64,000 bases of DNA from CAZMYM01 sp964620325. Lineage in GTDB: Bacteria > Bipolaricaulota > Bipolaricaulia > UBA7950 > UBA9294. This document shows, piece by piece, positions 44,512-52,780 of this stretch. Numbering within the stretch: the first letter of the stretch is position 1; each line of letters opens with the position of its first letter. The stretch covers positions 1-64,000 of the forward strand of contig CAZUIM010000012.1 in assembly GCA_964620325.1 (NCBI GenBank). Reading direction: 5' to 3'. The translations under genes and the position numbers were made by a program. A model generated the notes under the pieces. The model searched no databases. It worked only from the letters and a program-made list of their open reading frames with translations, and had not been told where the DNA came from.

Positions 44512-45993
44512 TTGATCGATCTTACCGTCCACCCGGAGCAGCTCGAGCGAACCGTCACCCGCGCCCGCGAGCGCAGCATCATCATTCCCACCTTCGCGCA
44601 GATGAAGGATCCGACGCAGATTCCGACGGCCGTCGTCGACCGACTCCGCGACGTCGGTCTGTGGGACCTCCATCCGCTGAACCTGTTCCGGATTACATGG
44701 AAGAACGAGCCGACGCCGCGTGGCGGCGGGTTCGACGGCGTCAACTACGTCGAATTCCCGCCGGAGCTGACCGGCGTATCGGCGCGGATCATCGCTCTGG
44801 TCGGCAAGTGGTTCCCGACCGGGGCGCACAAGGTGGGGGCGACCTTCGGCTGCCTCGTTCCCCGGCTCGTCACCGGCCAGTTCGACCCGACGTTCCACCG
44901 GGCCGTCTGGCCGTCGACCGGCAACTACTGCCGCGGGGGAGCCTACGACGCGAATCTCCTCGCCTGTGAATCGATCGCCATCCTCCCAGAAGAGATGTCG
45001 AGGGAGCGGTTCGAGTGGCTGTCGAAGGTCGCCGGCGAGGTCATCGCCACACCCGGCTGCGAATCGAACGTCTGGGAGATCTTCCAGAAGTGCATCGAAC
45101 TCGAGAAGACGCGGGACAACGTGATGATCTTCAATCAGTTCGACGAATTCGGCAATCACCTCTGGCACTACGACGTCACCGGTCGGGCGATGGAGGAGGT
45201 GCTCGACGCCGAGCTCCGAGGCGGAGACTACGCCGGGGTCGTCCTGACGTCCGGCTCGTCGGGCACGATGGGGTGCGGCGACTACCTCAAGGAGCGGTTT
45301 CCGCGGAGCCGATTGGTCGTCTCCGAAGCGCTCCAATGCCCGACGCTTCTAGAGAACGGATTCGGCGGTCATCGGATCGAAGGGATCGGCGACAAACACG
45401 TCCCGTGGATCCACAATGTTCGGAACACCGACATGGTCGTCGCAATCGACGACGAAGACACGATGCGGCTCGTTCGGCTGTTCAACGAAGAGGCCGGGCG
45501 AGCGTATCTTCAGACACAGGGCGTCTCGTCCGATTGGATCGAACAACTCGACCTGCTTGGGATCTCCAGCGTCGCCAACCTTCAGTCGGCGATCAAGTTC
45601 GCCAAATACTACGAACTCTCGAAGCGGGACGTCATCCTCACCGTCCTCACCGACTCGATGGAGCTGTACCAGAGCCGGCTGCGGGAGTTGCGCGAGACGC
45701 GCGGCGAGTACACGGAGATCGACGCCGCCGTCGACTACAACGGACGTCTGCTCGGTGCGAAGACCGACGTGATGGTCGAACTCGGCTATCGCGAGCGGAA
45801 GCGGATTCACAACCTCAAGTACTACACGTGGATCGAGCAGATGGGCCGCTCGGTCGAGGAACTCGACGACCAGTGGTACGACTTCCCCGCCTACTGGGAT
45901 CGGATCCACGCCCTCGTCCCGGGCATCGACGAACTCGTCGACGCGTTCAACGAGCGCGTCGGCCTGCTGAACGAACTCGCGGGCGAGGGTTAG
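44512..45993 (+). CDS. Fold-type-II PLP-dependent enzyme (threonine/cysteine synthase-like)
   Basis: A protein of 493 residues with the tryptophan-synthase-beta fold. The PLP Lys is Lys107 in PTGAHKVGATFG, the phosphate/substrate Asn region is STGNYCRGGAYDANLLA, and the PLP-phosphate loop is TSGSSGTMGCGD. It is not the usual YgeX diaminopropionate lyase or threonine synthase sequence; the reaction is unknown. By position, a lyase or deaminase for the amino acid left after decarbamoylation is the best guess. The start chosen is TTG 44512 with GGAGGAG 5 nt upstream. ATG 44467 is in frame but lies in the predicted -10 box. The next gene begins 4 bp after the stop. Confidence 0.8.
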   Translation: MIDLTVHPEQLERTVTRARERSIIIPTFAQMKDPTQIPTAVVDRLRDVGLWDLHPLNLFRITWKNEPTPRGGGFDGVNYVEFPPELTGVSARIIALVGKWFPTGAHKVGATFGCLVPRLVTGQFDPTFHRAVWPSTGNYCRGGAYDANLLACESIAILPEEMSRERFEWLSKVAGEVIATPGCESNVWEIFQKCIELEKTRDNVMIFNQFDEFGNHLWHYDVTGRAMEEVLDAELRGGDYAGVVLTSGSSGTMGCGDYLKERFPRSRLVVSEALQCPTLLENGFGGHRIEGIGDKHVPWIHNVRNTDMVVAIDDEDTMRLVRLFNEEAGRAYLQTQGVSSDWIEQLDLLGISSVANLQSAIKFAKYYELSKRDVILTVLTDSMELYQSRLRELRETRGEYTEIDAAVDYNGRLLGAKTDVMVELGYRERKRIHNLKYYTWIEQMGRSVEELDDQWYDFPAYWDRIHALVPGIDELVDAFNERVGLLNELAGEG

Positions 45994-45997
45994 GGCG

Positions 45998-46981
45998 ATG
46001 GAGTATCGCCGAACATCCTCGCTGGACGATCTCCTCCGGCGGATCCGGGCGATGGTCGCCGGCGACGAACCGACCCGACCGATCCTCGTGGTGGGAGGGA
46101 TCGGCGCCGGCAAGACGTCGACCGGCCTGCGCCTCCTGTCACTCCTTCGTCAGTCCGGAATCCGTGTCGGCGGATTCCTCGCCCCCAGAATCCTGAAGAG
46201 AGACGAGACCGTCGGGTACTCGATCGTCGACCTGGCGACGAACGCGAGCCACCCGTTCGCCGGACTCGAATCGGGAGGGGTGCCGATCGGACGATTCTTC
46301 CTGTCGGAGAGCGGACTTCTCGTCGCGGCTCGCGCTGTGAAGACCGCGCTCGACGCCGCCGACGTCGCCTTCGTCGACGAGATCGGCCGGCTCGAGCTCG
46401 CCGGGGCCGGTCACGCTCCCGCCCTCCGCCGTCTTCTCGCCTCGAATCTCCTCCCGATTCTCCTCGTCCGTGACGAGTTCGTCGACGAGGCCGTGCGAGC
46501 GTTCGACGTCGAGAACCCGATCGTCTTTCGCGCCCGAGACGTAGTCGAACCGAACCCCACCGGGTCGGCCGGCATTGAAACGTTCTGGGAGATCGTCGAT
46601 TCGAACCCCCACCCGCTCCTCATCACGATCGGCGAGCGGGGCTTCCCCGAGTCGCGTCCGATGTACCTCGTCGACCGCGACGGAGGAACCCTCTGGTTTC
46701 CGACGTCCCGAACATCGAGGAAGATTGTGCAGATCGAATCAGAGCCCCGAGTGACCGTCCTTTTCGTCGACTCGACGCGGTTCAACTACGCGTCGATCTG
46801 TGGGTACGCCGAGATCGTCACCGACGCGGGCCCCCGAACCACCCTCTGGCAGGACGAATGGCGCGACGATTGGCCGACCGGCCCGACCGATCCGGACTAC
46901 GTCCTCCTCCGGATCGACGGCGTCTGCGGTCGATACCACCGCGGAACGACCGGCGAATCCGGAACGGTCGACCTCGCCTAG
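45998..46981 (+). CDS. Fusion: THEP1-type NTPase + PNPOx-like flavin-binding domain
   Basis: A 327-residue protein with two parts. Residues about 1-190 are a THEP1/DUF2478-type nucleoside triphosphatase: Walker A GGIGAGKTS (33-41), Walker B VAFVDEIGRLEL (Asp127/Glu128), and a late RARDVVEPNP. Residues about 192-327 are a split beta-barrel of the pyridoxamine-phosphate-oxidase-like superfamily (PHPLLITIGERGFPESRPMY, LWFPTSRTSRKIVQI, VTVLFVDSTRFNYASICGYA), which usually binds FMN or a related cofactor. It is co-transcribed with the PLP enzyme. DUF2478 NTPases are known near molybdenum genes, which fits the hydroxylase in this island. I do not know this fusion from the literature. Confidence 0.75.
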   Translation: MEYRRTSSLDDLLRRIRAMVAGDEPTRPILVVGGIGAGKTSTGLRLLSLLRQSGIRVGGFLAPRILKRDETVGYSIVDLATNASHPFAGLESGGVPIGRFFLSESGLLVAARAVKTALDAADVAFVDEIGRLELAGAGHAPALRRLLASNLLPILLVRDEFVDEAVRAFDVENPIVFRARDVVEPNPTGSAGIETFWEIVDSNPHPLLITIGERGFPESRPMYLVDRDGGTLWFPTSRTSRKIVQIESEPRVTVLFVDSTRFNYASICGYAEIVTDAGPRTTLWQDEWRDDWPTGPTDPDYVLLRIDGVCGRYHRGTTGESGTVDLA

Positions 46982-47016
46982 CGGGTCGAGACTCGCACCG
47001 CGCCGCAGACCTCAGG

Positions 47017-47022
47017 TATGAT
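47017..47022 (+). promoter_or_regulatory. -10 box TATGAT of rmuC
   Basis: TATGAT preceded by GG; weak -35 region; leader of about 24 nt with CGGAGGG before the GTG at 47053. Confidence 0.4.
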
Positions 47023-47052
47023 GGAGGAGCGACATCCCGGAGGGATTCAGCA

Positions 47053-48312
47053 GTGGATCTAGGGCTCGGCATCATCATTGGATTCGTGGTCGGAGGACTG
47101 ATCGCGTGGTTCGTGGCGAGCACGCGGGCGGCGTCGCGGCACTCGAATCTGCAGATTGCTCGCGCGAAGCTCGAAGAGGAGCTCCGCGCTGAGCGTGAGA
47201 AGGCGGCCTCGCTCGACGCGATCCAGGAGCACATGCGGGAGACGTTCACGACCCTCGCCCACCAGGCCCTCACCTCCAACGCCGACCAGCTCCTCGCGCG
47301 ATCGCGCGATCAGCTGGAAGCCCTGTTGAAGCAAGTTCGGGGCGACTGGGGAACCCACAAGGAGGAGCTGAAGGGCCTTGTCGACCCACTGAACAAGGCC
47401 CTCGAGGCGATCGATCGACAGGTTCACGACCTCGAACAGAAGCGGGAGGGGGCCTATCGCGCGCTCGGTGAACAGCTTCGCTCTCTCGGCGACGCCCAGA
47501 GCCAGCTCCGCCAGTCGACCGTCCGTCTGGAGCAATCGCTCAAATCGTCGACCGCCCGCGGCCGATGGGGCGAGCTACAGCTTCGCCGTGTCGTCGAGCT
47601 GGCCGGGATGACGAAGCACGTCGACTTCTCGGAGCAGGTGGCGGCCGAGCAGGGGAGACCGGACATGATCGTCCGCCTCCCGAACGAGGGGATCCTTCCG
47701 ATTGATGCGAAGACGCCGGCGAACGCGTACCTGGACGCGATGGAACTGGACGGCGATCAACGAACGCAGAAGCTGGTCGAACACGCGAAGGCGATGCGCT
47801 CTCGCGTGCACGAGCTGTCGCGCAAGGCGTACATGGACCAGTTCGAGCGCGCCCCCGAGGTCGTCGTCATGTTCGTCCCGTTCGAATCGGCCCTGTCGGC
47901 CGCGTTCGAGCAGGATCCGGGCCTACTCGAGTATGGAATCGAACACAGGATTCTCGTCGCCTCGCCGGTCACCCTCCTCGCCCTCCTCCACGCCGCCGCG
48001 TTCGGCTGGCAGCAACACCACGTAGCGGAGAACGCCCGGCTGATCGCCGACCAGGGGCGGGAGCTCTACGGCCGATTCTTGAACGTCCTCAAACCGATCG
48101 GGGAGACCGGCGATCGACTCGGCAAGGCCGTCGACGCGTACAACCAAGCGGTCGGCTCGCTCGAGAGCCGACTCGTTCCGGCCCTCCGACGCCTTCGAGA
48201 ATCGACGGTCGCCTCGAGCGAGATCCCCGACCTTCCGCCGATCGATCAGACCCCGCGCCTTCCGCTCGACGCGGAGGATGTGACCGACGACGACGACGGG
48301 ACGACAGCGTAG
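47053..48312 (+). CDS. rmuC: DNA recombination protein RmuC
   Basis: Family linked to limiting DNA rearrangements; predicted restriction-endonuclease-like core. 419 residues: an N-terminal membrane helix (LGLGIIIGFVVGGLIAWFVA), a long coiled coil (about 30-180, ARAKLEEELRAEREKAASL), then the core RGRWGELQLRRVVELAGM, PIDAKTPANAYLDA, VVMFVPFESALSAAF and SPVTLLALLHAAAFGW. It ends in an acidic tail. The GTG start at 47053 has GGAGGG 8 nt upstream; the frame is open before it. Confidence 0.93.
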   Translation: MDLGLGIIIGFVVGGLIAWFVASTRAASRHSNLQIARAKLEEELRAEREKAASLDAIQEHMRETFTTLAHQALTSNADQLLARSRDQLEALLKQVRGDWGTHKEELKGLVDPLNKALEAIDRQVHDLEQKREGAYRALGEQLRSLGDAQSQLRQSTVRLEQSLKSSTARGRWGELQLRRVVELAGMTKHVDFSEQVAAEQGRPDMIVRLPNEGILPIDAKTPANAYLDAMELDGDQRTQKLVEHAKAMRSRVHELSRKAYMDQFERAPEVVVMFVPFESALSAAFEQDPGLLEYGIEHRILVASPVTLLALLHAAAFGWQQHHVAENARLIADQGRELYGRFLNVLKPIGETGDRLGKAVDAYNQAVGSLESRLVPALRRLRESTVASSEIPDLPPIDQTPRLPLDAEDVTDDDDGTTA

Positions 48313-48341
48313 TCGGTCCCCCGTCTCCGCGTTCGCTCCGG

Positions 48342-48359
48342 CCACGCCGGTTGGCGTGG
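48342..48359 (+). terminator. Hairpin after rmuC
   Basis: CCACGCC (48342-48348), loop GGTT, GGCGTGG (48353-48359): a perfect 7-bp stem 29 bp past the rmuC stop, without a T-run. Confidence 0.45.
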
Positions 48360-48447
48360 GCGATCTTCGGCTCGAACTCCTTGCGGGGATCGCTCCACCG
48401 GGACCGAGCCACGTTCAGGACAGAATCGAGGAGTCACTGGGGGATTC

Positions 48448-48476
48448 TTGCATCCCCGGCCGGTGTCTCGTACGCT
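48448..48476 (+). promoter_or_regulatory. Promoter TTGCAT-17-TACGCT
   Basis: -35 TTGCAT at 48448-48453 and -10 TACGCT at 48471-48476; the ATG at 48491 follows 14 nt after the -10 box, so the leader is very short. Confidence 0.45.
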
Positions 48477-48490
48477 GATTCTGATTCCCG

Positions 48491-51400
48491 ATGAACAGAC
48501 GAGCCTCGTTCCTGATTCTCGCTTCCCTCCTGTTGTTCACCGCCTCCGGCCACGCCGAGTTCCGGAAAGAGCCGTACCTGATCTACCCGGGCGAGCCGGA
48601 CGAGATGTGGATTCGATGGCAGACGACCGACAGCGGAACGTACACCCTAGATTGGGGGCGAACAACGGGCTACGAACTCGGATCGCAGCAATCGCGCCCG
48701 GATGAAAACCGATACCACACGGTCCGATTGGAAGGCCTATCGCCGACCTCTCTGTACCAGTACCGCATTTCCGGAGGAGCGGCAGAGTTCAGTGGATCCT
48801 TCCGGGCCGCGGCGCAGGACTCGGCACGTAACATCACGTTCTATGGCCTCGCGGACACTCAGTACACCTCTACCTGCAAGCGAGCGTTTGCGGCACTTGC
48901 GGCCCATATCGGGCTCCCCCCGGGTTCGCCGAGCTTCGTCCTCCTCGCAGGGGACTGGGTTCAGACATCGGGAGGGCGGGATTGGGATTTCGATCTCCTT
49001 TACGAAACGGGACTGAACTCGCTGATCGCCGCGAGCCATCCCCTGACCTCCTCGCTTCCCCTTCTGGGCTGTCTGGGGAACCACGATGTCGATCGCCTAG
49101 CGTTCCGAGGCATCTTCGAGCAATGCTGGTCGTACCCGACCGTCGGGTCGATGTACTGGTCGTTCGACTTCGGACCCATCCACATTGCCGTCGTCGACCA
49201 GTACACCGATCTCTCCGAGGACAGCACGCAACGAGCCTGGCTTCTTCAGGATCTCGCCGAGGCCCGGAGTCGCCCTTGGACCATCCTTCTGATGCACGAC
49301 CCTTGGGCCTCGGTAACCTCGGCGCTCTGGACTCAGTACCGGGAGTACGGAGTCGATCTGATTCTTGCCGGTCACAATCACCGCCACTCGTACGGCGTCT
49401 TCGACGAGATTCCCCTCCTCGTGATGACGGCAGCAAGCAAGTGTGACAACTCCTCGTGCGACTATATCCACCGAATGTACTACGAGTTCGACGTCCACGA
49501 CCCCATCATGACGATCCGAGCCTTCGACCTGCACGGAGCCCTCGAGTGGGAGGAACCCATCACCAGCCGCGACGCGGTCGCCGTCGCCGAGCCGGCGCCC
49601 ATTCCTGAGCATGAGGATCCGGAGACCGAAGAAGCGCAATCCGTCTCCGAGGCACCGCCCGAGGACGACACGGACGAACCCCGTTCTCTCGACTTCGATC
49701 GGATCGAGTGGCTGGCGAGCATCAACTACGACGAGAATCCGAACACGCCGGGAAACGACGCATGGATCGTCGAAGGATCGGACGACTCCGGTCAGTACTC
49801 CGGAATGGCTTGGGAAAGCCCCGAGTTCACGGACCTGAGCCTCAACGAACTCGACCGGTTCGATTGGAGCGGCGCCCGGGCGATTTCGATCACCCTCGGC
49901 GCAGATCCACCGATGGATATTGACGTCCGCGTGAGCGTAGCCGGTGAGTACTGCGGAAGAACCTGGCGGAACGCCCTCCCCGATCGCCCGCTCTTCGTCA
50001 CCTCCGAGCCCCGGGAGTTCCTCTTCCCGGCCTCGGCCTTCTCCGAAGACCCGGACGGCCGCTGCGACGGACGGCTCGCCGAAGATGCCCTCGAAGGGAC
50101 CTACTCGATCGTCCTATTCCCTTTCCCGCGCGCCGGCGAACTACGCGTCTACGAGGTCGAGATCCTCGAGTCGGTTCATGGGTCGATCGCGGATTCCGCG
50201 ATTCATGCATCGCCTACGGTAGTCTGGAACGGCGAGCGCCTTCCGGTCCTCGACGACTTCTCCCGGAGCGACGGCCGCTCCCTCGGTGGGACAACGTGGT
50301 CCCTCGACCCCGACGCGCGCCTCCAGCCGGCCACAGACGGTGGAGGACTCCTGAAGCTGGCGAGCAATGAATCGGGCTCGACCGAGGCGGAGCTCCCGCT
50401 CGCAGGCCTTCCGCTCGACGACTACGACGGGTTCTACGTCCTCGCCAGTGGTCCTCTCGGAGGGCTGCTGGAGGCCGAGATCTCGATGACGTGCGAAGAG
50501 GAGCGCGTTGAGTCGGCGGCAGCCTTTCCGTTGAACCTGAACGAACCGATCCGGGAGTTCCGCATCCCGTTCCGTTCCGGCACCGGTCCCGAGCCGACCG
50601 GCGAGGTTCTCCATCTCGAGCTGCTCTCCACATATGGCCCGGCCGAGGCGTCGATCTACGAGGTCGGGCTCTACGTCGAGGAAGCGCCCAAGACGGAGCG
50701 CGCGGAGGCCGTCGTCTGGATCACACCGTTACCCTCCCCGGACGAGTCGATCACCCGAATCCCGGCCGAGTCCGAAGCGATCGACGGGCTGACGTACTTG
50801 GGCAATCCGTTCGACCGTCGATTCCCCGATCGCTCCGGCTGGGAGAACGCTCGGTCGGTCTGGGACATGCAACGCTGGGGGGATCGGATCTATCTTGCAC
50901 ATGGGGACGCCTACAGCAATGCGGGACCGACGGACGTCTGGTTCTACGATCTGACTGGCAACACGTTCATCAACGAGGCAACGATCGATGAGGAGGAGAT
51001 CAGGCGCTTCGTCGCTTCCGACGGATCGCTCTTCATCCCCGGCTTCGACCCTCGGGAGCCGGATGATCCTCGCGAGTGGGCATCGGGAAATCTGTACCTC
51101 CTCGACGAGAGCGTGTGGCAGAAGCTGCGGACGATTCCATGGGGCCTCCACGCGTACGACGCCCTGTCGACTGACGGGTTGCTGTTCGTCTCGGGGGACG
51201 GCTCGGAGGCGTTCGTCGAACGGGGGGAGGGCCGGATGGCGTTCGTTCATACCTCGGAAGATGGGGGACAGACATGGCAGCTCCACTATCCGGACGGGGT
51301 CAATCGAATCGAAGAGCTGTTCGAGCTGAACGGCTCGGTCTACGCCTCCGGCGCGTACGATTCGGTGTTCCTCCGATGGACCGGAACGTCATTCTCGGCG

Positions 51401-51934
51401 GTCGACGTCGAGCCCTTCCCCGGCCTTCCCGCCTTCACCGAGGCTCACGTCGCCGAATCGAACGCCCCTTCGCTCCCCCCCGACTGGAGGGGCGATCCCG
51501 CGGCCATGATCCGGGCCAGTCACGCCACACAATGGCTTGACGGCGTCCTCTATCTCTGTTCGTTCCCCCGCCGACGCCAGCCGATCGAGACGAATGACTT
51601 CCGATTCGTGCCGGAGACCCTTGGCCTCTACCACGCGACGGGATTCGCAGACGGCGAGATCGAACGGCTCGATTTCCTTCCCTCGGACATGATGGCCCGC
51701 GACCTCGTCGTCCGTGACGACGTTGCATACATCCTTGCGGTCGGGAAGGAGATCGACTCGGTTCGCGCTGCGGTCTACCGCGCGGTCTCTCCTGACTGTT
51801 GGGAGGTCGTCTTCGCGCCCGATCGGATGCCGGGGCCCGTCTTCTCGATGGAGGTCGTCGACGAGTCGATCCTCTTCGGCCTCGGCGGCCCGAGCGTCGA
51901 GAGCGGGGGGATCTACCGGCTCGATCTTCCTTGA
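48491..51934 (+). CDS. Large exported metallophosphoesterase with C-terminal beta domains
   Basis: A 1147-residue secreted protein. Signal peptide at 1-22 (FLILASLLLFTASGHA). About 25-105 is a fibronectin/purple-acid-phosphatase N-like domain (MWIRWQTTDSGTYTLDWG, LEGLSPTSLYQYRI). About 115-340 is a calcineurin-like phosphoesterase with GLADTQY, AGDWVQ, GNHDVDR, LMHDPW and GHNHRHSYG; the first motif has Gln where many have His. An acidic Pro/Glu linker follows (about 365-395). About 400-760 are beta-sandwich regions like carbohydrate-binding domains, and about 770-1147 look like a beta-propeller or sialidase-type repeat region (ENARSVWDMQRWGDRIYLAHGD, FELNGSVYASGAYDS). Probably an extracellular phosphatase or nuclease; the substrate is unknown. 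Confidence 0.8.
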   Translation: MNRRASFLILASLLLFTASGHAEFRKEPYLIYPGEPDEMWIRWQTTDSGTYTLDWGRTTGYELGSQQSRPDENRYHTVRLEGLSPTSLYQYRISGGAAEFSGSFRAAAQDSARNITFYGLADTQYTSTCKRAFAALAAHIGLPPGSPSFVLLAGDWVQTSGGRDWDFDLLYETGLNSLIAASHPLTSSLPLLGCLGNHDVDRLAFRGIFEQCWSYPTVGSMYWSFDFGPIHIAVVDQYTDLSEDSTQRAWLLQDLAEARSRPWTILLMHDPWASVTSALWTQYREYGVDLILAGHNHRHSYGVFDEIPLLVMTAASKCDNSSCDYIHRMYYEFDVHDPIMTIRAFDLHGALEWEEPITSRDAVAVAEPAPIPEHEDPETEEAQSVSEAPPEDDTDEPRSLDFDRIEWLASINYDENPNTPGNDAWIVEGSDDSGQYSGMAWESPEFTDLSLNELDRFDWSGARAISITLGADPPMDIDVRVSVAGEYCGRTWRNALPDRPLFVTSEPREFLFPASAFSEDPDGRCDGRLAEDALEGTYSIVLFPFPRAGELRVYEVEILESVHGSIADSAIHASPTVVWNGERLPVLDDFSRSDGRSLGGTTWSLDPDARLQPATDGGGLLKLASNESGSTEAELPLAGLPLDDYDGFYVLASGPLGGLLEAEISMTCEEERVESAAAFPLNLNEPIREFRIPFRSGTGPEPTGEVLHLELLSTYGPAEASIYEVGLYVEEAPKTERAEAVVWITPLPSPDESITRIPAESEAIDGLTYLGNPFDRRFPDRSGWENARSVWDMQRWGDRIYLAHGDAYSNAGPTDVWFYDLTGNTFINEATIDEEEIRRFVASDGSLFIPGFDPREPDDPREWASGNLYLLDESVWQKLRTIPWGLHAYDALSTDGLLFVSGDGSEAFVERGEGRMAFVHTSEDGGQTWQLHYPDGVNRIEELFELNGSVYASGAYDSVFLRWTGTSFSAVDVEPFPGLPAFTEAHVAESNAPSLPPDWRGDPAAMIRASHATQWLDGVLYLCSFPRRRQPIETNDFRFVPETLGLYHATGFADGEIERLDFLPSDMMARDLVVRDDVAYILAVGKEIDSVRAAVYRAVSPDCWEVVFAPDRMPGPVFSMEVVDESILFGLGGPSVESGGIYRLDLP

Positions 51935-51952
51935 ACCCCTGAATCCGGACCG

Positions 51953-51972
51953 GACGTCGCCCGAGCGGCGTC
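51953..51972. terminator. Inverted repeat between convergent genes
   Basis: GACGTCG (51953-51959) pairs with CGGCGTC (51966-51972), including one G-T pair, loop CCCGAG, located between the stops of the phosphoesterase (+) and xthA (-). Confidence 0.4.
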
Positions 51973-51996
51973 GGATTGATCCGTGCAGTCCGGGAG

Positions 51997-52776
51997 CTAG
52001 AGGTCGAACGCGGCCAACATCGGCGCGTGATCGGACGGTCTCTCAGCCTCGCGCGGTTCGAGGTCGATCCACGCCTTCGTCGATCGATCGGCAAGGGGCC
52101 TCGTGGCATGGATGTGATCGATCCGCCAGCCCTTCCCCGCAGCGACGCCGTCCTTCGTTCGGTAGTCGTAGTAGCTGTAGCGGCCAGGCTCCGGAGCGTG
52201 TTTCCGGAAGACGTCGACAAACCCCCAACTCTTCACGTCGTCGAGCGCCTCGGTCACGCGCGGGTTGAAGCAGACGTGGCCCATCAACCGCTTCGGATCC
52301 CAGACGTCGATCGCCTTCGGCGCCACGTTCAGATCGCCGACCCAAAGGATCGGCCGCTCCGACGAGAAATGTGCATCGAAGAAGGTCCGTAGACGCTCGA
52401 ACCACGCGAGCTTGTACGCGTACATCGGATGGTCGATCTCCCTCCCCTGAGGGACGTAGGTGTTGACGATCGGGATTCCGCAAACCTCGCCGACGATCAG
52501 CCGTGCTTCGTCGCTCGGTCCGTCGTCGTCGAACCCGAACCGGGCGTTCTCGATCGGCTCCCGCGACAGGATCGCGACACCGTTGTACGACTTCTCCCCT
52601 CGGAAGGTGACCCGATAGCCGACCTCCTCCACCGCCTCTCGCGGGAACTGCGGATCCTGAACCTTCGTCTCCTGAAGACAGACGACGTCCGGAGCGACCC
52701 GGTCGAGCCAAGGGAGCACTGCGTACAGGCGGGAGCGGATCGAATTGACGTTCCAGGTCGCGACGACGAAACGCAT
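51997..52776 (-). CDS. xthA: Exodeoxyribonuclease III (AP endonuclease)
   Basis: Apurinic/apyrimidinic endonuclease and 3'-exonuclease of the EEP superfamily. 259 residues with WNVNSIRSRL, the metal Glu36 in CLQETKVQD, NTYVPQGRE, GDLNVAP (catalytic Asp/Asn), RIDHI and the C-terminal SDHAP. It follows the NIF3-like gene by 4 bp. It can complement the Nth glycosylase encoded at 29837 in base-excision repair. Confidence 0.94.
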   Translation of the reverse strand: MRFVVATWNVNSIRSRLYAVLPWLDRVAPDVVCLQETKVQDPQFPREAVEEVGYRVTFRGEKSYNGVAILSREPIENARFGFDDDGPSDEARLIVGEVCGIPIVNTYVPQGREIDHPMYAYKLAWFERLRTFFDAHFSSERPILWVGDLNVAPKAIDVWDPKRLMGHVCFNPRVTEALDDVKSWGFVDVFRKHAPEPGRYSYYDYRTKDGVAAGKGWRIDHIHATRPLADRSTKAWIDLEPREAERPSDHAPMLAAFDL

Positions 52777-52780
52777 GCAC

